NCBI GenBank assembly: GCA_035288045.1
Contig: DATEBA010000012.1
Location: 1 to 64,000 of the forward strand
Length of the DNA: 64,000 bases
DNA from: DATEBA01 sp035288045
Lineage (GTDB): Bacteria; Actinomycetota; UBA4738; HRBIN12
Direction: 5' to 3'
Below the pieces are notes generated by a model. That model did no database searches and was not told where the DNA came from. It was given only the letters and a program-made list of their open reading frames with translations. Positions within the stretch are counted from its first letter, which is position 1. Each line of letters starts with the position of its first letter. Shown here piece after piece: positions 23,724-32,942 of this stretch. The position numbers were made by a program, and so were the translations under genes.

Positions 23724-25994
23724 ATGGCCACCAAGCTCACGAAGACCTTCGGGTCGCAAGACATCACGTTCGAATCCGGCAAGCTCGCCATGCAGGCGGG
23801 CGGGTCCGTGGTCTGCACGCTCGGCGAGACTCAGGTGCTCGCCACCACGACGTCCGCTGCCCCCCGGGAGGGCATCGACTTCTTTCCGCTCACGGTCGAC
23901 GTCGAGGAGCGGATGTACGCGGCAGGAAAGATCCCCGGCGGATTCTTCCGTCGCGAGGGACGGCCGTCCGAGACGGCGATCCTGACCGCCCGACTCATCG
24001 ACCGTCCGCTCCGGCCGACGTTCAGGGACGGCTACAACGACGACGTCCAGGTGGTGATCACCGTCCTCTCGGTCGACATGGGCAACCCCTACGACATCCC
24101 TGGGATCAACGCCGCAAGCCTGTCCACGATGATCGCAGGGCTGCCGTTCGACGGTCCCGTCGGCGCGGTTCGCATGGGACTGATCGGCGGCGAGTGGCGC
24201 ATCAACCCGACCTTCCAGGAGACCGAGGAGGCGACGTTCGACGTCGTGGTTGCCGGCCGCCGCAGCGACAAGGAAACGATCGACATCCTGATGATCGAGG
24301 GCGAGGCGCCCGACGATGCCTGGGCGCTTCTGCAGGCCGGCGAGCCCAGCATCCTCCCGACCGAGGAGGTCGTCGCGGAGGGCCTCGAGGCCGCAAAGAG
24401 CGCGATAGACAAGATGGTCGACTTCCAGCTCGATTTCCTGGCCGCGCTCGACGTGCAGCCGAAGCCCTTCGAGCCGAAGTTCGCCTTCTCCGACGAGACC
24501 TTGGGTGCCGTCGAGGCGTTCGCAGGCCCCCGGATCACCGCAGCGCTCGTGCCGGCCGAGCAGGAGCGCGACGAGGCGCTGTCCGAGATCAAGGACGAGC
24601 TGAAGGCCCACCTGCTCCAGACCTGGGGCGAGGAGGGTTTCGCGGAGCGCGCCGCCGAGGTCTCGCCGGCGTTCAAGAGGCTGCAGAAGAAGGTGATGCG
24701 CAAGCGGATCCTCGGCGACGGCGTCCGCCTGGACGGACGGGGCCCGACCGACATCCGCCAGCTGTCCTGCGAGGTCGGGCTCGTTCCGCGCGCGCACGGC
24801 TCGTCGCTGTTCCAAAGGGGCGAGACCCAGGTCCTGAACGTCACCACACTCGGCATGCTTCGGATGACCCAGATGATCGATACGCTCGACCCCGATGAGT
24901 CGAAGCGCTACATCCACCATTACAACTTCCCGCCGTTCTCAACCGGGGAGACCGGTCGGATCGGCTCGCCTCGCCGACGGGAGATTGGCCATGGCGCGCT
25001 CGCCGAGCGGGCGCTCGTTCCGGTGGTCCCGAGCGAGGAGGAGTTCCCCTACGCCCTCCGGCTCGTCTCGGACGTGCTGTCCTCGAACGGCTCCACGTCG
25101 ATGGCGAGCGTGTGCGCTTCGACCCTGTCGCTCATGGATGCCGGCGTGCCGATCAAGGCTCCGGTGGCCGGGATCGCGATGGGTCTGATCGCCGAGGGTG
25201 AGCGCTACGTGACCCTGACCGACATCCTCGGCGCAGAGGACGCGCTCGGCGACATGGACTTCAAGGTTGCCGGCACGAGGGACTGGGTGACAGCGATCCA
25301 GCTCGACATGAAGGTGACGGGCCTCCCGGCCGAGGCGCTCTCGCAAGCGCTGAAGCAGGCGCGCGAGGCCAGGCTCTTCATCCTCGACACGATGCTCGCG
25401 GCGATCGCCGAGCCGCGTGAGGAGGTGAACGCCAAGGCCCCGAGGATCCTCACCGTCAAGATCCCCGTCGACAAGATCGGCGAGGTGATCGGCCCCAAGG
25501 GCAAGAAGATCAACGAGATAGTCGCCCTCACCGGCGCCGACATCGACATCCAGGACGACGGGACGGTGTTCATCGGGGCCCGCGAGGGGGCGGGTGCTGA
25601 GGAAGCGGCGCGGATCATCGACGAGATCGCCAACCCAAGGCCGGTCCTCGTCGGCGAGCGCTACCAGGGGACGGTCGTCAAGACGACGACCTTCGGCGCC
25701 TTCGTGAACCTGGTACCCGGGCGCGACGGGCTCGTTCACATCTCCAAGCTGGGCCGCGGCAAGCGGCTCTCACGCGTCGAGGAGGCGGTGAAGGAGGGCG
25801 ACAGCCTCGAGGTCGAGGTCCAGGAGATCGACGCGATGGGCAAGGTCAGCCTGAAGCCGGTCGGGCCCGAGTGGGAGGTGCCCGAGGGGACGGTCGTCGA
25901 GGAGCAGCCTAGGCGCGAGAGACCATACGCCGACCGTCGGCCGCGCGACCGGGACCGGCGGCCCCGCCGCGATCGCGAGCCCCGGCGCGACTGA
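23724..25994 (+). CDS. pnp: polyribonucleotide nucleotidyltransferase (PNPase)
   Basis: Phosphorolytic 3'-5' exoribonuclease of RNA turnover; 756 aa. Two RNase PH domains (KIPGGFFRREGRPSETAILTARLIDRPLRP; the second with VLNVTTLGMLRMTQMIDTLDPDESKRYIHHYNFPPFSTGE and SNGSTSMASVCASTLSLMDAGVP) flank a helical linker. A KH domain (VDKIGEVIGPKGKKINEI) and an S1 domain (GTVVKTTTFGAFVNLVPGRDGLVHISKL) follow. The C terminus is a basic Arg/Asp-rich tail of about 30 residues, probably disordered and RNA-binding. Confidence 0.97.
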   Translation: MATKLTKTFGSQDITFESGKLAMQAGGSVVCTLGETQVLATTTSAAPREGIDFFPLTVDVEERMYAAGKIPGGFFRREGRPSETAILTARLIDRPLRPTFRDGYNDDVQVVITVLSVDMGNPYDIPGINAASLSTMIAGLPFDGPVGAVRMGLIGGEWRINPTFQETEEATFDVVVAGRRSDKETIDILMIEGEAPDDAWALLQAGEPSILPTEEVVAEGLEAAKSAIDKMVDFQLDFLAALDVQPKPFEPKFAFSDETLGAVEAFAGPRITAALVPAEQERDEALSEIKDELKAHLLQTWGEEGFAERAAEVSPAFKRLQKKVMRKRILGDGVRLDGRGPTDIRQLSCEVGLVPRAHGSSLFQRGETQVLNVTTLGMLRMTQMIDTLDPDESKRYIHHYNFPPFSTGETGRIGSPRRREIGHGALAERALVPVVPSEEEFPYALRLVSDVLSSNGSTSMASVCASTLSLMDAGVPIKAPVAGIAMGLIAEGERYVTLTDILGAEDALGDMDFKVAGTRDWVTAIQLDMKVTGLPAEALSQALKQAREARLFILDTMLAAIAEPREEVNAKAPRILTVKIPVDKIGEVIGPKGKKINEIVALTGADIDIQDDGTVFIGAREGAGAEEAARIIDEIANPRPVLVGERYQGTVVKTTTFGAFVNLVPGRDGLVHISKLGRGKRLSRVEEAVKEGDSLEVEVQEIDAMGKVSLKPVGPEWEVPEGTVVEEQPRRERPYADRRPRDRDRRPRRDREPRRD

Positions 25995-26004
25995 GGGTCG
26001 CGCG

Positions 26005-27312
26005 GTGCCGATCCGCCGTACCGAGTTCGGCTCCGGCCTCAGGGTCGTAACCGAACGGATGCCAGGCGTGCGCTCGGTGGCACTCGGCTTCTGGGTGCTG
26101 GCCGGCTCGCGCGACGAGCAGCCTCGCATCAGCGGCTCGTCGCACTTCCTAGAGCACCTGCTGTTCAAGGGAACGCGGACCCGGTCGGCGCGCGACATCG
26201 CCGAGGCCTTCGACGCCGTTGGCGGCGATGTGAACGCGTTCACCGCCAAGGAGTACACCTGCTTCTACGCGCGGGTACTCGACCGAGATCTCCCGATGGC
26301 CGTCGCTCACCTCTGCGACATGCTTCAGCACTCGGTGATCCGCGCCCGGGACGTCGACGCGGAGCGCCAAGTCATCCTCGAGGAGATCAACATGCACGAT
26401 GACGATCCGGGCGACCTCGTGCACGACCTGTTCACCGAGACCCTCTGGCCGGGCCACCGGCTCGGCCGCCCGATCCTCGGCACTCGCGAGACCGTCGAGG
26501 CGGCCTCCCGCGAGCAGATCCGGCGGTTCTACAAGGGCCATTACACACCCGGGAACCTCGTCATCTCTGCTGCGGGGAGCGTCGATCACGATGGGTTGCT
26601 CCAGGCGATCCGGAGCGGCATGGAGACCGGGCGCGTGAAGGCCGACGGCGACGCCTCCGGGTGGAGGCTCCGCGCGAGCGGGGAGGAGCCTCGGCCGTCC
26701 GGCAAGACTTTGGTGCGGCGACGCGCAACCGAGCAGGGGCACATCTGCATCGGCACGAACGGGCTCCCCCGCGGCGACCGCGACCGGTTCGCTTTCGGCA
26801 TCACGAACGCGGCTCTTGGGGGCGGGATGTCCTCCAGACTGTTCCAGGAGATCCGCGAGAAGCGCGGGCTCGTGTACTCCGTGTACAGCTACCACACGAT
26901 GTACACGGAGGCCGGGGTGTTCGCCACGTATGTGGGGACGACGCCGGCACGCGCCGGGCAGGTGATCGATCTCGTGCGGGCCGAGCTCGAGGACATGGCG
27001 TCGGGCGGTCTCGCCGAGGAGGAGTTCGAGCGTGGGAAGGGCCATATGATGGGCTCGCTCGTGCTCTCGCTGGAGGATCCCGGAGGACGGATGTCGCGGT
27101 TGGGCAAGTCGGAGATCTCCCACGGCGAGATCCTCACCGTCGATCAGATCCTGCGGCGGATCTCTCGAGTGTCGCTCGACCAGGCGCAGGCCGCCGCGGC
27201 ACGCGTGCTCTCTCGCCCCCTCACCCTTGCCGTGCTCGGGCCGTTCGACGAGGAGGAGTTCGGCGCGACCGACGCGGAGACGCTTGCGGCGCACCACGTG
27301 GGGGTGCCGTGA
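26005..27312 (+). CDS. M16-family zinc metallopeptidase (PepR/YmxG-like)
   Basis: 435-aa pitrilysin-family peptidase, usually found downstream of pnp in Gram-positives. The inverted zinc motif HFLEH is at residues 47-51, with the distal acidic ligand in the ERQVILEEI helix. The inactive second half has the typical AALGGGMSSRLFQEIREKRGLVYSVYS segment. Physiological substrates are unknown. GTG start 10 bases after pnp; its stop overlaps the dapB start. Confidence 0.9.
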   Translation: MPIRRTEFGSGLRVVTERMPGVRSVALGFWVLAGSRDEQPRISGSSHFLEHLLFKGTRTRSARDIAEAFDAVGGDVNAFTAKEYTCFYARVLDRDLPMAVAHLCDMLQHSVIRARDVDAERQVILEEINMHDDDPGDLVHDLFTETLWPGHRLGRPILGTRETVEAASREQIRRFYKGHYTPGNLVISAAGSVDHDGLLQAIRSGMETGRVKADGDASGWRLRASGEEPRPSGKTLVRRRATEQGHICIGTNGLPRGDRDRFAFGITNAALGGGMSSRLFQEIREKRGLVYSVYSYHTMYTEAGVFATYVGTTPARAGQVIDLVRAELEDMASGGLAEEEFERGKGHMMGSLVLSLEDPGGRMSRLGKSEISHGEILTVDQILRRISRVSLDQAQAAAARVLSRPLTLAVLGPFDEEEFGATDAETLAAHHVGVP

Positions 27313-28118
27313 TCCGCGTCGGGGTTGTCGGCGCCTGCGGTCGGATGGGCCAGATCGTGTGCAGGACCGTCGTCGAGGACCCGGACCTCGCCCTGGTCGC
27401 CGCGATCGACCGCTCACGAGTGGGAGAGCGGATCGGGCCGCTCGTCGGGCACCCGGAGATCAACGGAGTCAACGTCTCCGACGAGCTCGACTCGCTCACC
27501 GACGCCGAGTGCGAGGTGGCCGTCGACTTCACGCACCCCGACGTGGTGCGCGAAAACGTCCGCTGGTGCGTCGCTCACGCGGTGAACCTAGTCGTGGGAA
27601 CGACCGGTCTCACCGAGCCCGACCTGAACGGCTTCCGTGAGCTACTGGAGCACGAGGGTGGCGAGTCCAACGTGATCGTCGCACCAAACTTCGCGCTCGG
27701 TGCGGTGCTCATGCAGCACTTCTCCGCGATCGCCGCGCGGTTCCTCCCGGCTGCCGAGGTGATCGAGCTGCACCACGAGGGTAAGGCCGATGCCCCATCG
27801 GGGACGGCTCTGGCGACGGTTCGGAGGATCCTCGGCGAGCGCCAAGCCGAGTATCGGGGCCCCGACGCCGAGTCGCTCGAGGGCGCGCGCGGCGGCGAGC
27901 TGCAGGGCGTTCGCGTGCACTCGGTTCGCCTGCCGGGGCTGGTGGCGCACCAAGAGGTCATCTTCGGCGGGCAGGGCCAGACGCTCACGATCCGGCACGA
28001 CTCGATGGATCGTAGCTCCTTCATGCCCGGGGTCGTGATGGCAGTAAAGGCGATCGCGTCGCGTCGCGGGCTTACCGTCGGGCTGGAGCAGCTCCTCGAC
28101 CTGCCGCCGACGCGGTGA
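27309..28118 (+). CDS. dapB: 4-hydroxy-tetrahydrodipicolinate reductase
   Basis: NAD(P)H-dependent reductase of the lysine/diaminopimelate pathway; 269 aa from GTG 27309, which overlaps the peptidase stop. N-terminal Rossmann motif RVGVVGACGRMGQ, the VDFTHPD and VVGTTGLTE segments, and the catalytic/substrate signature ELHHEGKADAPSGTA are all present. dapA, dapF and a DapL-like aminotransferase occur elsewhere in the window. Confidence 0.95.
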   Translation: MIRVGVVGACGRMGQIVCRTVVEDPDLALVAAIDRSRVGERIGPLVGHPEINGVNVSDELDSLTDAECEVAVDFTHPDVVRENVRWCVAHAVNLVVGTTGLTEPDLNGFRELLEHEGGESNVIVAPNFALGAVLMQHFSAIAARFLPAAEVIELHHEGKADAPSGTALATVRRILGERQAEYRGPDAESLEGARGGELQGVRVHSVRLPGLVAHQEVIFGGQGQTLTIRHDSMDRSSFMPGVVMAVKAIASRRGLTVGLEQLLDLPPTR

Positions 28119-28912
28119 CCCGGAGCCTCGCGGCCGTCTTCGCACATCCCGACGACGACGCGTACGGGGTCTCGGGTTCCGTCGCTCTCCTTGCCGGCGG
28201 TCTCGAGCTGACCGTCGTTCTCGCGACGAGCGGGGAGGCGGGTCGGCTAGCCGACTCGAGCCTCGCGACTCCGGAAACTCTCGGGCGGGTGCGCGAGGAG
28301 GAGGACCGCGCCTCGTGGCGCGCGATCGGGATCACCCCACAGCGTCTGGAGTTCCTGCGCTATCCCGACGGAGGTCTAGCCGGTGTCTCTAGCGACGAGC
28401 TCGTCGAGCGGGTCGCGTCGGTGCTCGCGGAGACGCGGCCCGAGGTGGTCATCTCCTTCGGTCCGGACGGGGTAACCGGGCACGGTGACCACGTCGCGAT
28501 CGCCACCGCCACCGAGGAGGCCTTCCTCCGATCGCGTGAGGCCTCGGAACATGACGACGCGTTCCGTCGCCTGCTCCGTGTGGCGATCCCGGAGAGCCGG
28601 CTCGAGCGGCTCGGCGAGCGTCTGCGCGAGCACGGACTCGAGCCGCTCGAGCCGACGCAGCCGTTCCAGCCTCGCGGGGTGCCCGATGACCGGATCGCGG
28701 TGTCCGTCGACGTGTCGAGCGTATACGCGAAGAAGCTCGAGGCAGTCCGTGCGCACCGCAGCCAGGACGAGATGGTCGACCTCCCGTCCGATCTCTGGCC
28801 GATGCTCCTCGGCGAGGAGCACTTCGTCCTGGGATGGCCCGAGCGCTCCGCCGGAGCGCCCCTGCTGCGAAGCGTTTTCGAGGGACTGCCGACGCCCGGA
28901 CGCTCGCGGTGA
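28115..28912 (+). CDS. PIG-L/LmbE-family deacetylase
   Basis: 265-aa zinc-dependent de-N-acetylase family protein. Metal motif AHPDD (residues 10-14), second motif GHGDHVAI near 125-132, and the intervening RYPDGGL and SFGPDGVTGH segments. Actinobacterial members include MshB and Mca of mycothiol metabolism and antibiotic deacetylases; nothing in the sequence or context lets me choose. GTG start overlapping the dapB stop. Confidence 0.87.
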   Translation: MTRSLAAVFAHPDDDAYGVSGSVALLAGGLELTVVLATSGEAGRLADSSLATPETLGRVREEEDRASWRAIGITPQRLEFLRYPDGGLAGVSSDELVERVASVLAETRPEVVISFGPDGVTGHGDHVAIATATEEAFLRSREASEHDDAFRRLLRVAIPESRLERLGERLREHGLEPLEPTQPFQPRGVPDDRIAVSVDVSSVYAKKLEAVRAHRSQDEMVDLPSDLWPMLLGEEHFVLGWPERSAGAPLLRSVFEGLPTPGRSR

Positions 28913-29008
28913 ACCGCGCCCTCTCGCGCTCGACCGATTCGCGCTGCGGCACTGCCGGAGATAGGCTCGTGCCGGGCCCACTGCCCATGGGCCCCCAGGG
29001 GGTTGGCG

Positions 29009-30076
29009 ATGCGGGCAGAGGTCGCGAAGGAAGCAGTCACCCGCGTCGTCTTGGGTGCTCTTGTAGCCGCGTCGCTACTCACAGGCACCCAGGCGTCGGC
29101 GGGCCTGCGCTGCGCGGGCAAGGCGGCCACGATCGTCGGGACGCGCCATTCGGACTCGATCGCGGGAACACCCGGGCCCGACGTCATCGTGGGACGCGCC
29201 GGGCACGACGTGATCATCGGCCTCGGGAGCCGCGACCGGATCTGCGGTGGACGAGGGGGCGACAGGATCCGGGCCGGAAGGGGTCCCGATCGCGTCTTCG
29301 GAGAACGGGGGAACGACCGGATCCGCGGCGCCGAGGGAGAGGACCTGGTCGAGGGCGCGGCGGGTCGCGACCGCGTGGTCGGAGGCTCCGACGCCGACAC
29401 GATCTCGGGCGCCGAGGGCGCCGACCGGCTGCTCGGCGGCTCGGACGCGGACCGCCTCTTCGGCGGCCGGGGGGAGGATCTTCTCGTCGGTGGTCCCGGG
29501 AAGGACTCCTTGAGCGGCGGCGGGAACGCCGACCGGTTCGGGGGCGGACCGGGCTCGGATCTCCTCGGGGACGAGCGGAGCGAGCAGGGCGACGATGTCG
29601 GCTTCGGCGGCAAGGGCCGGGACGTCATCGCACTCGGTGAGGGCGACGATGTGCTGAAAGGAGGGCTCGGCCGGGATCAGGCGTCGTACTACGTCGCTGC
29701 GGCCGGGATCCGAGCGAACCTCGACCGCGAGGTTGCGCGCGGCGAGGGTTCGGACCGGCTCGTCGGGATCGAGGACGTCATCGCGTCCCGCTTCGGGCAC
29801 GACGACGTGCTCATCGGCGACGAGGGACCGAACGCCCTATCGGGCGGAGACCTGGCCGCTGCCGGCGCCGACGTGATCGGCGGTAGAGAGGGACGAGACG
29901 ACCTTGCCGGGGGGTTCGGGGGCGACACGATCCGCGGGGGCGCGAACGGCGACCGGCTCTTCGGGGGAGGAGGCGACGACCTCCTGAACGGCGGTCAGGG
30001 CGCCGATCGGCTCAGGGGAGGCCTGGGTGTCGACGAGTGCGTGCGGGGCGAGCTCATCATCGGGTGCGAGGTCTAG
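29009..30076 (+). CDS. secreted RTX-type calcium-binding repeat protein
   Basis: 355-aa protein with a signal peptide (up to about ...LLTGTQASA) and then an almost unbroken series of RTX nonapeptide units of the GGxGxDxLx type, for example GGRGEDLLVGGPGKDSLSGG and GGGGDDLLNGGQGADRLRGG, forming a calcium beta-roll. There is no enzymatic domain. ATG 29009 has AGGGGG 6 bases upstream; a possible -10 TAGGCT lies at 28962. Two short Cys-containing caps (RCAGKAATIVGT... and the C-terminal ECVRGELIIGCEV) are shared with the paralogue at 60721-61758. Likely an extracellular or surface adhesion/structural protein; that is inference. Confidence 0.88.
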   Translation: MRAEVAKEAVTRVVLGALVAASLLTGTQASAGLRCAGKAATIVGTRHSDSIAGTPGPDVIVGRAGHDVIIGLGSRDRICGGRGGDRIRAGRGPDRVFGERGNDRIRGAEGEDLVEGAAGRDRVVGGSDADTISGAEGADRLLGGSDADRLFGGRGEDLLVGGPGKDSLSGGGNADRFGGGPGSDLLGDERSEQGDDVGFGGKGRDVIALGEGDDVLKGGLGRDQASYYVAAAGIRANLDREVARGEGSDRLVGIEDVIASRFGHDDVLIGDEGPNALSGGDLAAAGADVIGGREGRDDLAGGFGGDTIRGGANGDRLFGGGGDDLLNGGQGADRLRGGLGVDECVRGELIIGCEV

Positions 30077-30528
30077 CCGAGCCTGATCTGCTCCACCTCT
30101 ATCGTCCCGCTATCGTCTTGGGTTAGGAGGACGCCCTCGCACTCTCCGAGCGGCTCGATCTCTCGGTCGGTCAGGCCGAGCACCGCCTTCTCGATCAGCG
30201 GGGTGTGACCGACGGCGAGACCGCGGCCTCCTTCGGGGACACGGGAGAGGAGCTCGCGGAGGACGGCCGCCAGCCGGGAAGGAGTGCGGTCTCCGTCGCT
30301 CTCGCCGACCAGACCCGGGACCACGTCGTGGGACGGTAGCGGTAGGCCGCGCCCTCGGAGCAACCACGCGACCGTCTCCGCTGCCCGCCGGGCGGGGGAG
30401 GTGAAGACTGCGGAGTAGCCACCGGCAAGGGTCCGGCCGACGTCCTCGGCCTGCGCACGGCCCTCGGGCGAGAGCCGGTCCTCTTCTGGGTCCCGCGCGG
30501 CATGCCGCCGCACCTCTAGGGAGCGCAT
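30073..30528 (-). CDS. SixA-like histidine phosphatase family protein
   Basis: 151-aa member of the histidine phosphatase superfamily. The phosphohistidine motif is VRRHA (R8-H9, usually RHG/RHA), the second catalytic His is in LAVGHTPLIEKAV, and VFTSPARRAAETV supplies the phosphate-binding Arg. Size and pattern resemble SixA, which removes phosphate from phosphohistidine proteins, but substrates here are unknown. Convergent with the RTX gene; their ends overlap by 4 bases. Confidence 0.85.
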   Translation of the reverse strand: MRSLEVRRHAARDPEEDRLSPEGRAQAEDVGRTLAGGYSAVFTSPARRAAETVAWLLRGRGLPLPSHDVVPGLVGESDGDRTPSRLAAVLRELLSRVPEGGRGLAVGHTPLIEKAVLGLTDREIEPLGECEGVLLTQDDSGTIEVEQIRLG

Positions 30529-30553
30529 CGGGTCACCACCTCCCGGGTTCGCG

Positions 30554-30559
30554 TATCAT
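30554..30559 (+). promoter_or_regulatory. -10 box before the lipoprotein gene
   Basis: TATCAT overlaps an in-frame ATG at 30558 and lies 10 bases before the ATG at 30570. A transcript starting about 30566 would include only the second ATG, which is why I start the gene there. Confidence 0.35.
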
Positions 30560-30569
30560 GCCGCAATCC

Positions 30570-31013
30570 ATGAGGACCAAGCTCGCTTCCACCCTGCTCG
30601 TCGCCCTGCTAGCTCTGGGCACGGCCGCCTGCGACAAGGCCAAGAGCCAGCCAGACAGCGACGGCACGATCACCACGCCCCCGGAGGAATCGGTCGGCCC
30701 GATCGGGACGACGAAGGACGAGTTCCGCTACCAGAACGCCGGCCTAGTAGCGGTCCTCAAGTTCCGGGGGAAGGGCGGGACGCTCCAGGTCGAGAACGAC
30801 TCCGGGTTCGACCTCCCGACGCCCGGCTTCTACGTCCTTGACGCGCGTGACGGCCACGAGATCGAGGGGACGGTAGAGGGATCCGAGCCCGTTCCCGACG
30901 GGGAGAAGAAGACCTTCCAGATCTCGGTCGGCGAGGGCTTCGAGCTCGAGAACGTCGGTCTCGTGATCTTGCTCATGGGCGAGGACAACTACGGCGCCTT
31001 CGTGAACGTCTAG
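30570..31013 (+). CDS. small putative lipoprotein of unknown function
   Basis: 147 aa. The N terminus MRTKLASTLLVALLALGTAACDKAK has a lipobox (GTAAC) with the modified Cys at residue 21, so it should be anchored to the outer face of the membrane. A Ser/Thr/Pro linker (to about 45) precedes a domain of roughly 100 residues with alternating strands (GGTLQVENDSGFDLPTPGFYVLDARDGHEIEG; FQISVGEGFELENVGLVILLMGEDNYGAFVNV), suggesting an Ig-like or beta-sandwich fold. I recognise no family. It stands between a convergent phosphatase and another secreted-protein gene. Confidence 0.75.
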   Translation: MRTKLASTLLVALLALGTAACDKAKSQPDSDGTITTPPEESVGPIGTTKDEFRYQNAGLVAVLKFRGKGGTLQVENDSGFDLPTPGFYVLDARDGHEIEGTVEGSEPVPDGEKKTFQISVGEGFELENVGLVILLMGEDNYGAFVNV

Positions 31014-31020
31014 CGGGGAG

Positions 31021-31050
31021 TTGCGCCGGGGGTTGCGCCCTGAATAGACT
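31021..31050 (+). promoter_or_regulatory. promoter of the secreted protein gene at 31081
   Basis: TTGCGC (31021-31026), 18-base spacer, TAGACT (31045-31050). The predicted start near 31057 gives a 24-base leader containing a GAGAGGGG Shine-Dalgarno at 31067-31074. Confidence 0.45.
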
Positions 31051-31080
31051 CCCCTCGTCTGTTCCTGAGAGGGGCCTGGG

Positions 31081-32262
31081 ATGGTGCCTCGACCAGCGCT
31101 ACGGAGCGCCCTCGCGGTTGTGCTGGCCACGTCTCTCGCCCTCACGACCGCACCCGGGGCGGCCGCCCACGACAACCGCTTCCGCGACGGGAACGACACG
31201 CCCGGAGCGCTGGATCTCGCCCAGGCTGCGGTCGGGCACGACCGTGGAGTCGTCCACACCTTCACGACGCACGAGAGATGGCCCGCGAAGCTCCTGAAGG
31301 AGGACGGTTTCTTCGTGCTCGGCATAGACCTGAACGGCGACAGGGACTATGAGCTGAACGCGTTCGTCTTCTACTTCCGAGGGGGCATCAGGGGGATCCT
31401 GGTCAGGGGGCGTCGGCTCGTGGCGAAGCTTCCCGCATCCAAGACAAGCTCCAGATCCGCGAAGGTCGAGATCCCGGAGCGCTACCTGCTCCCCGGCTAC
31501 TGGTGGGCCGCGTTCAGCATCTACGCGCCCGATGAAGGGAAATGCGAGAAAGGATGCATCGACGCGCTACCGAACAGATTCCCGCTGATCGCCCACGACC
31601 TCGAAGCGCCGACGATCAAACTCGAGTCGTTCCCCCGGATCTCGACGACGGCCTCGAACACCACGAGCTTCCCGGTGTCCTTCAGGGTCAACGACGACGG
31701 GCCCGGCAAGCTCATGTGGAGCCTCGACCGGCGCGCCTACGGAACGCAGTCCTGGTCCTCGATCGAGACCGGTAGGTCCGAGGGCGACAAGATCATCAGG
31801 GTGGACGGGCGTGAGGGCGCCACTTACGAGTTCCGGGTGCGAGCGACGGACGGCCAAAACTCGAGGGTGAGCCCAACGCGCGTGGTCATCGTTCCCTACG
31901 ACGATCGGAACAAGCTCCTCACATACGACGGCCCCGGAGGAGAGTCGGACTGGTCCTCCGACGCGGTCAGCGGCTACTTCCAGGGAACGCGGCACGAGTC
32001 CTCGATCGCAGGCGCGACGATTGAGTTCACGTTCACCGGTAGGTACCTCGCCATCTACGGGGGGCCGACCGCCGGTGGAACCGGACGGATCCTGGTCGAC
32101 GGGGAACAGGTCGACACTTTCTCCGAGGACTCCTCGACGAACAAGGGTCAGAAGATCGCCGAGCGGGGTTGGGGGGCGGCCCGTGAGCGCACCATCACCA
32201 TCGAGGTGACCTCCGGGACGATACTCATAGACGCGATCGTAGCGACTCCCGCTTCGCTTTGA
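31081..32262 (+). CDS. secreted protein with fibronectin/Ig-like and carbohydrate-binding-like regions
   Basis: 393 aa with an N-terminal signal peptide (ALAVVLATSLALTTAPGAAA). Residues about 30-150 form an N-terminal domain with a DLNGDRDYELNAFVFYFRGG acidic loop that could bind calcium. Residues about 175-270 look like an Ig/FN3-type beta-sandwich (KLESFPRISTTASNTTSFPVSFRVNDDGPGKLMWSLDR; YEFRVRATDGQNSRVSP). The last 110 residues (IEFTFTGRYLAIYGG, GRILVDGEQVDTFSED, ILIDAIVATP) resemble galactose-binding-like carbohydrate modules. No catalytic domain is recognised. Own promoter upstream. Confidence 0.78.
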   Translation: MVPRPALRSALAVVLATSLALTTAPGAAAHDNRFRDGNDTPGALDLAQAAVGHDRGVVHTFTTHERWPAKLLKEDGFFVLGIDLNGDRDYELNAFVFYFRGGIRGILVRGRRLVAKLPASKTSSRSAKVEIPERYLLPGYWWAAFSIYAPDEGKCEKGCIDALPNRFPLIAHDLEAPTIKLESFPRISTTASNTTSFPVSFRVNDDGPGKLMWSLDRRAYGTQSWSSIETGRSEGDKIIRVDGREGATYEFRVRATDGQNSRVSPTRVVIVPYDDRNKLLTYDGPGGESDWSSDAVSGYFQGTRHESSIAGATIEFTFTGRYLAIYGGPTAGGTGRILVDGEQVDTFSEDSSTNKGQKIAERGWGAARERTITIEVTSGTILIDAIVATPASL

Positions 32263-32299
32263 CCGCGGGCCGCAGCGCGCCGGCGGGGTCGCCGGGCGG

Positions 32300-32842
32300 C
32301 TAGCGTGTGCCGGGCTCGGTCTCGCCGGCCTCGCGGCGGGCGATCACGAATAGCAGGTCGGAGAGCCGGTTCAGGTAGCGAACGACGTCTTCGTTCACAA
32401 CCCCTCCGGCGTTCCGCATGTCGACGACGCGCCGTTCGGCCCGCCGCACTATGGTCCTCGCCACGTCGAGCGTCGCCGACACGGGGTTCGCGCCGGGTAC
32501 CACGAACTCGCGGGGGAGGGGACTATCCGCGACGATCGCGTCGATCCGCCGCTCGAGCCCCTCGATCATCTCCGCCGTCACGAGCGACACCCCCCGCTCC
32601 AGCTTCTCGCGCCGCTCGGGGTTGGTCGCGAGGTCCGCTCCCAACACGAAGAGCTCCCGCTGCAGGGTGAGGATCTCCTCCTTTACCGCGGGATCGCCGG
32701 ATAGGGCCCTGGCCAGCCCGAGAACGGCGACGGCCTCGTCGACGGTTCCGTAGGCAAGCGTCACCCAGTCCGCCTTCGACACCCGGCCGCCGTGGAACAG
32801 CCCCGTCGTTCCATCATCGCCCGTCCGTGTGTAGATGCGCAC
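32300..32842 (-). CDS. PduO-type cob(I)alamin adenosyltransferase
   Basis: Transfers adenosyl from ATP to cob(I)alamin to make adenosylcobalamin; 180 aa from GTG 32842. Signatures: IYTRTGDDGTTGLFHGGRVSK (ATP-binding N terminus), YGTVDEAVAVLGLAR, FVVPGANPVSATLDVARTIVRRAERRVV and YLNRLSDLLFVIARR. The frame stays open 28 codons further upstream, but similarity begins at this GTG and a -10 box lies 9 bases before it. The cofactor made is the one required by the class II ribonucleotide reductase at 56540-59248, a functional link within the window. Confidence 0.92.
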   Translation of the reverse strand: MRIYTRTGDDGTTGLFHGGRVSKADWVTLAYGTVDEAVAVLGLARALSGDPAVKEEILTLQRELFVLGADLATNPERREKLERGVSLVTAEMIEGLERRIDAIVADSPLPREFVVPGANPVSATLDVARTIVRRAERRVVDMRNAGGVVNEDVVRYLNRLSDLLFVIARREAGETEPGTR

Positions 32843-32851
32843 CGGACGGCT

Positions 32852-32857
32852 AGGATA
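32852..32857 (-). promoter_or_regulatory. -10 box of the cobalamin adenosyltransferase gene
   Basis: Minus-strand TATCCT 9 bases before the GTG start, implying a leaderless or nearly leaderless transcript. Identical hexamer to the proS -10. Confidence 0.4.
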
Positions 32858-32942
32858 GCGAGGACAACTGCACCAACGCACGAGATGCACGAGCAACGCA
32901 CACGACGTGTTCAACATGTGACTCATGTGGCTCTTATTCCAC

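Noticed and set aside
28974..28994. GGGCCC...GGGCCC hairpin before the RTX gene as a riboswitch or terminator
   Set aside because: A short GC palindrome with no T-run and no other conserved structure; could arise by chance in this GC range.
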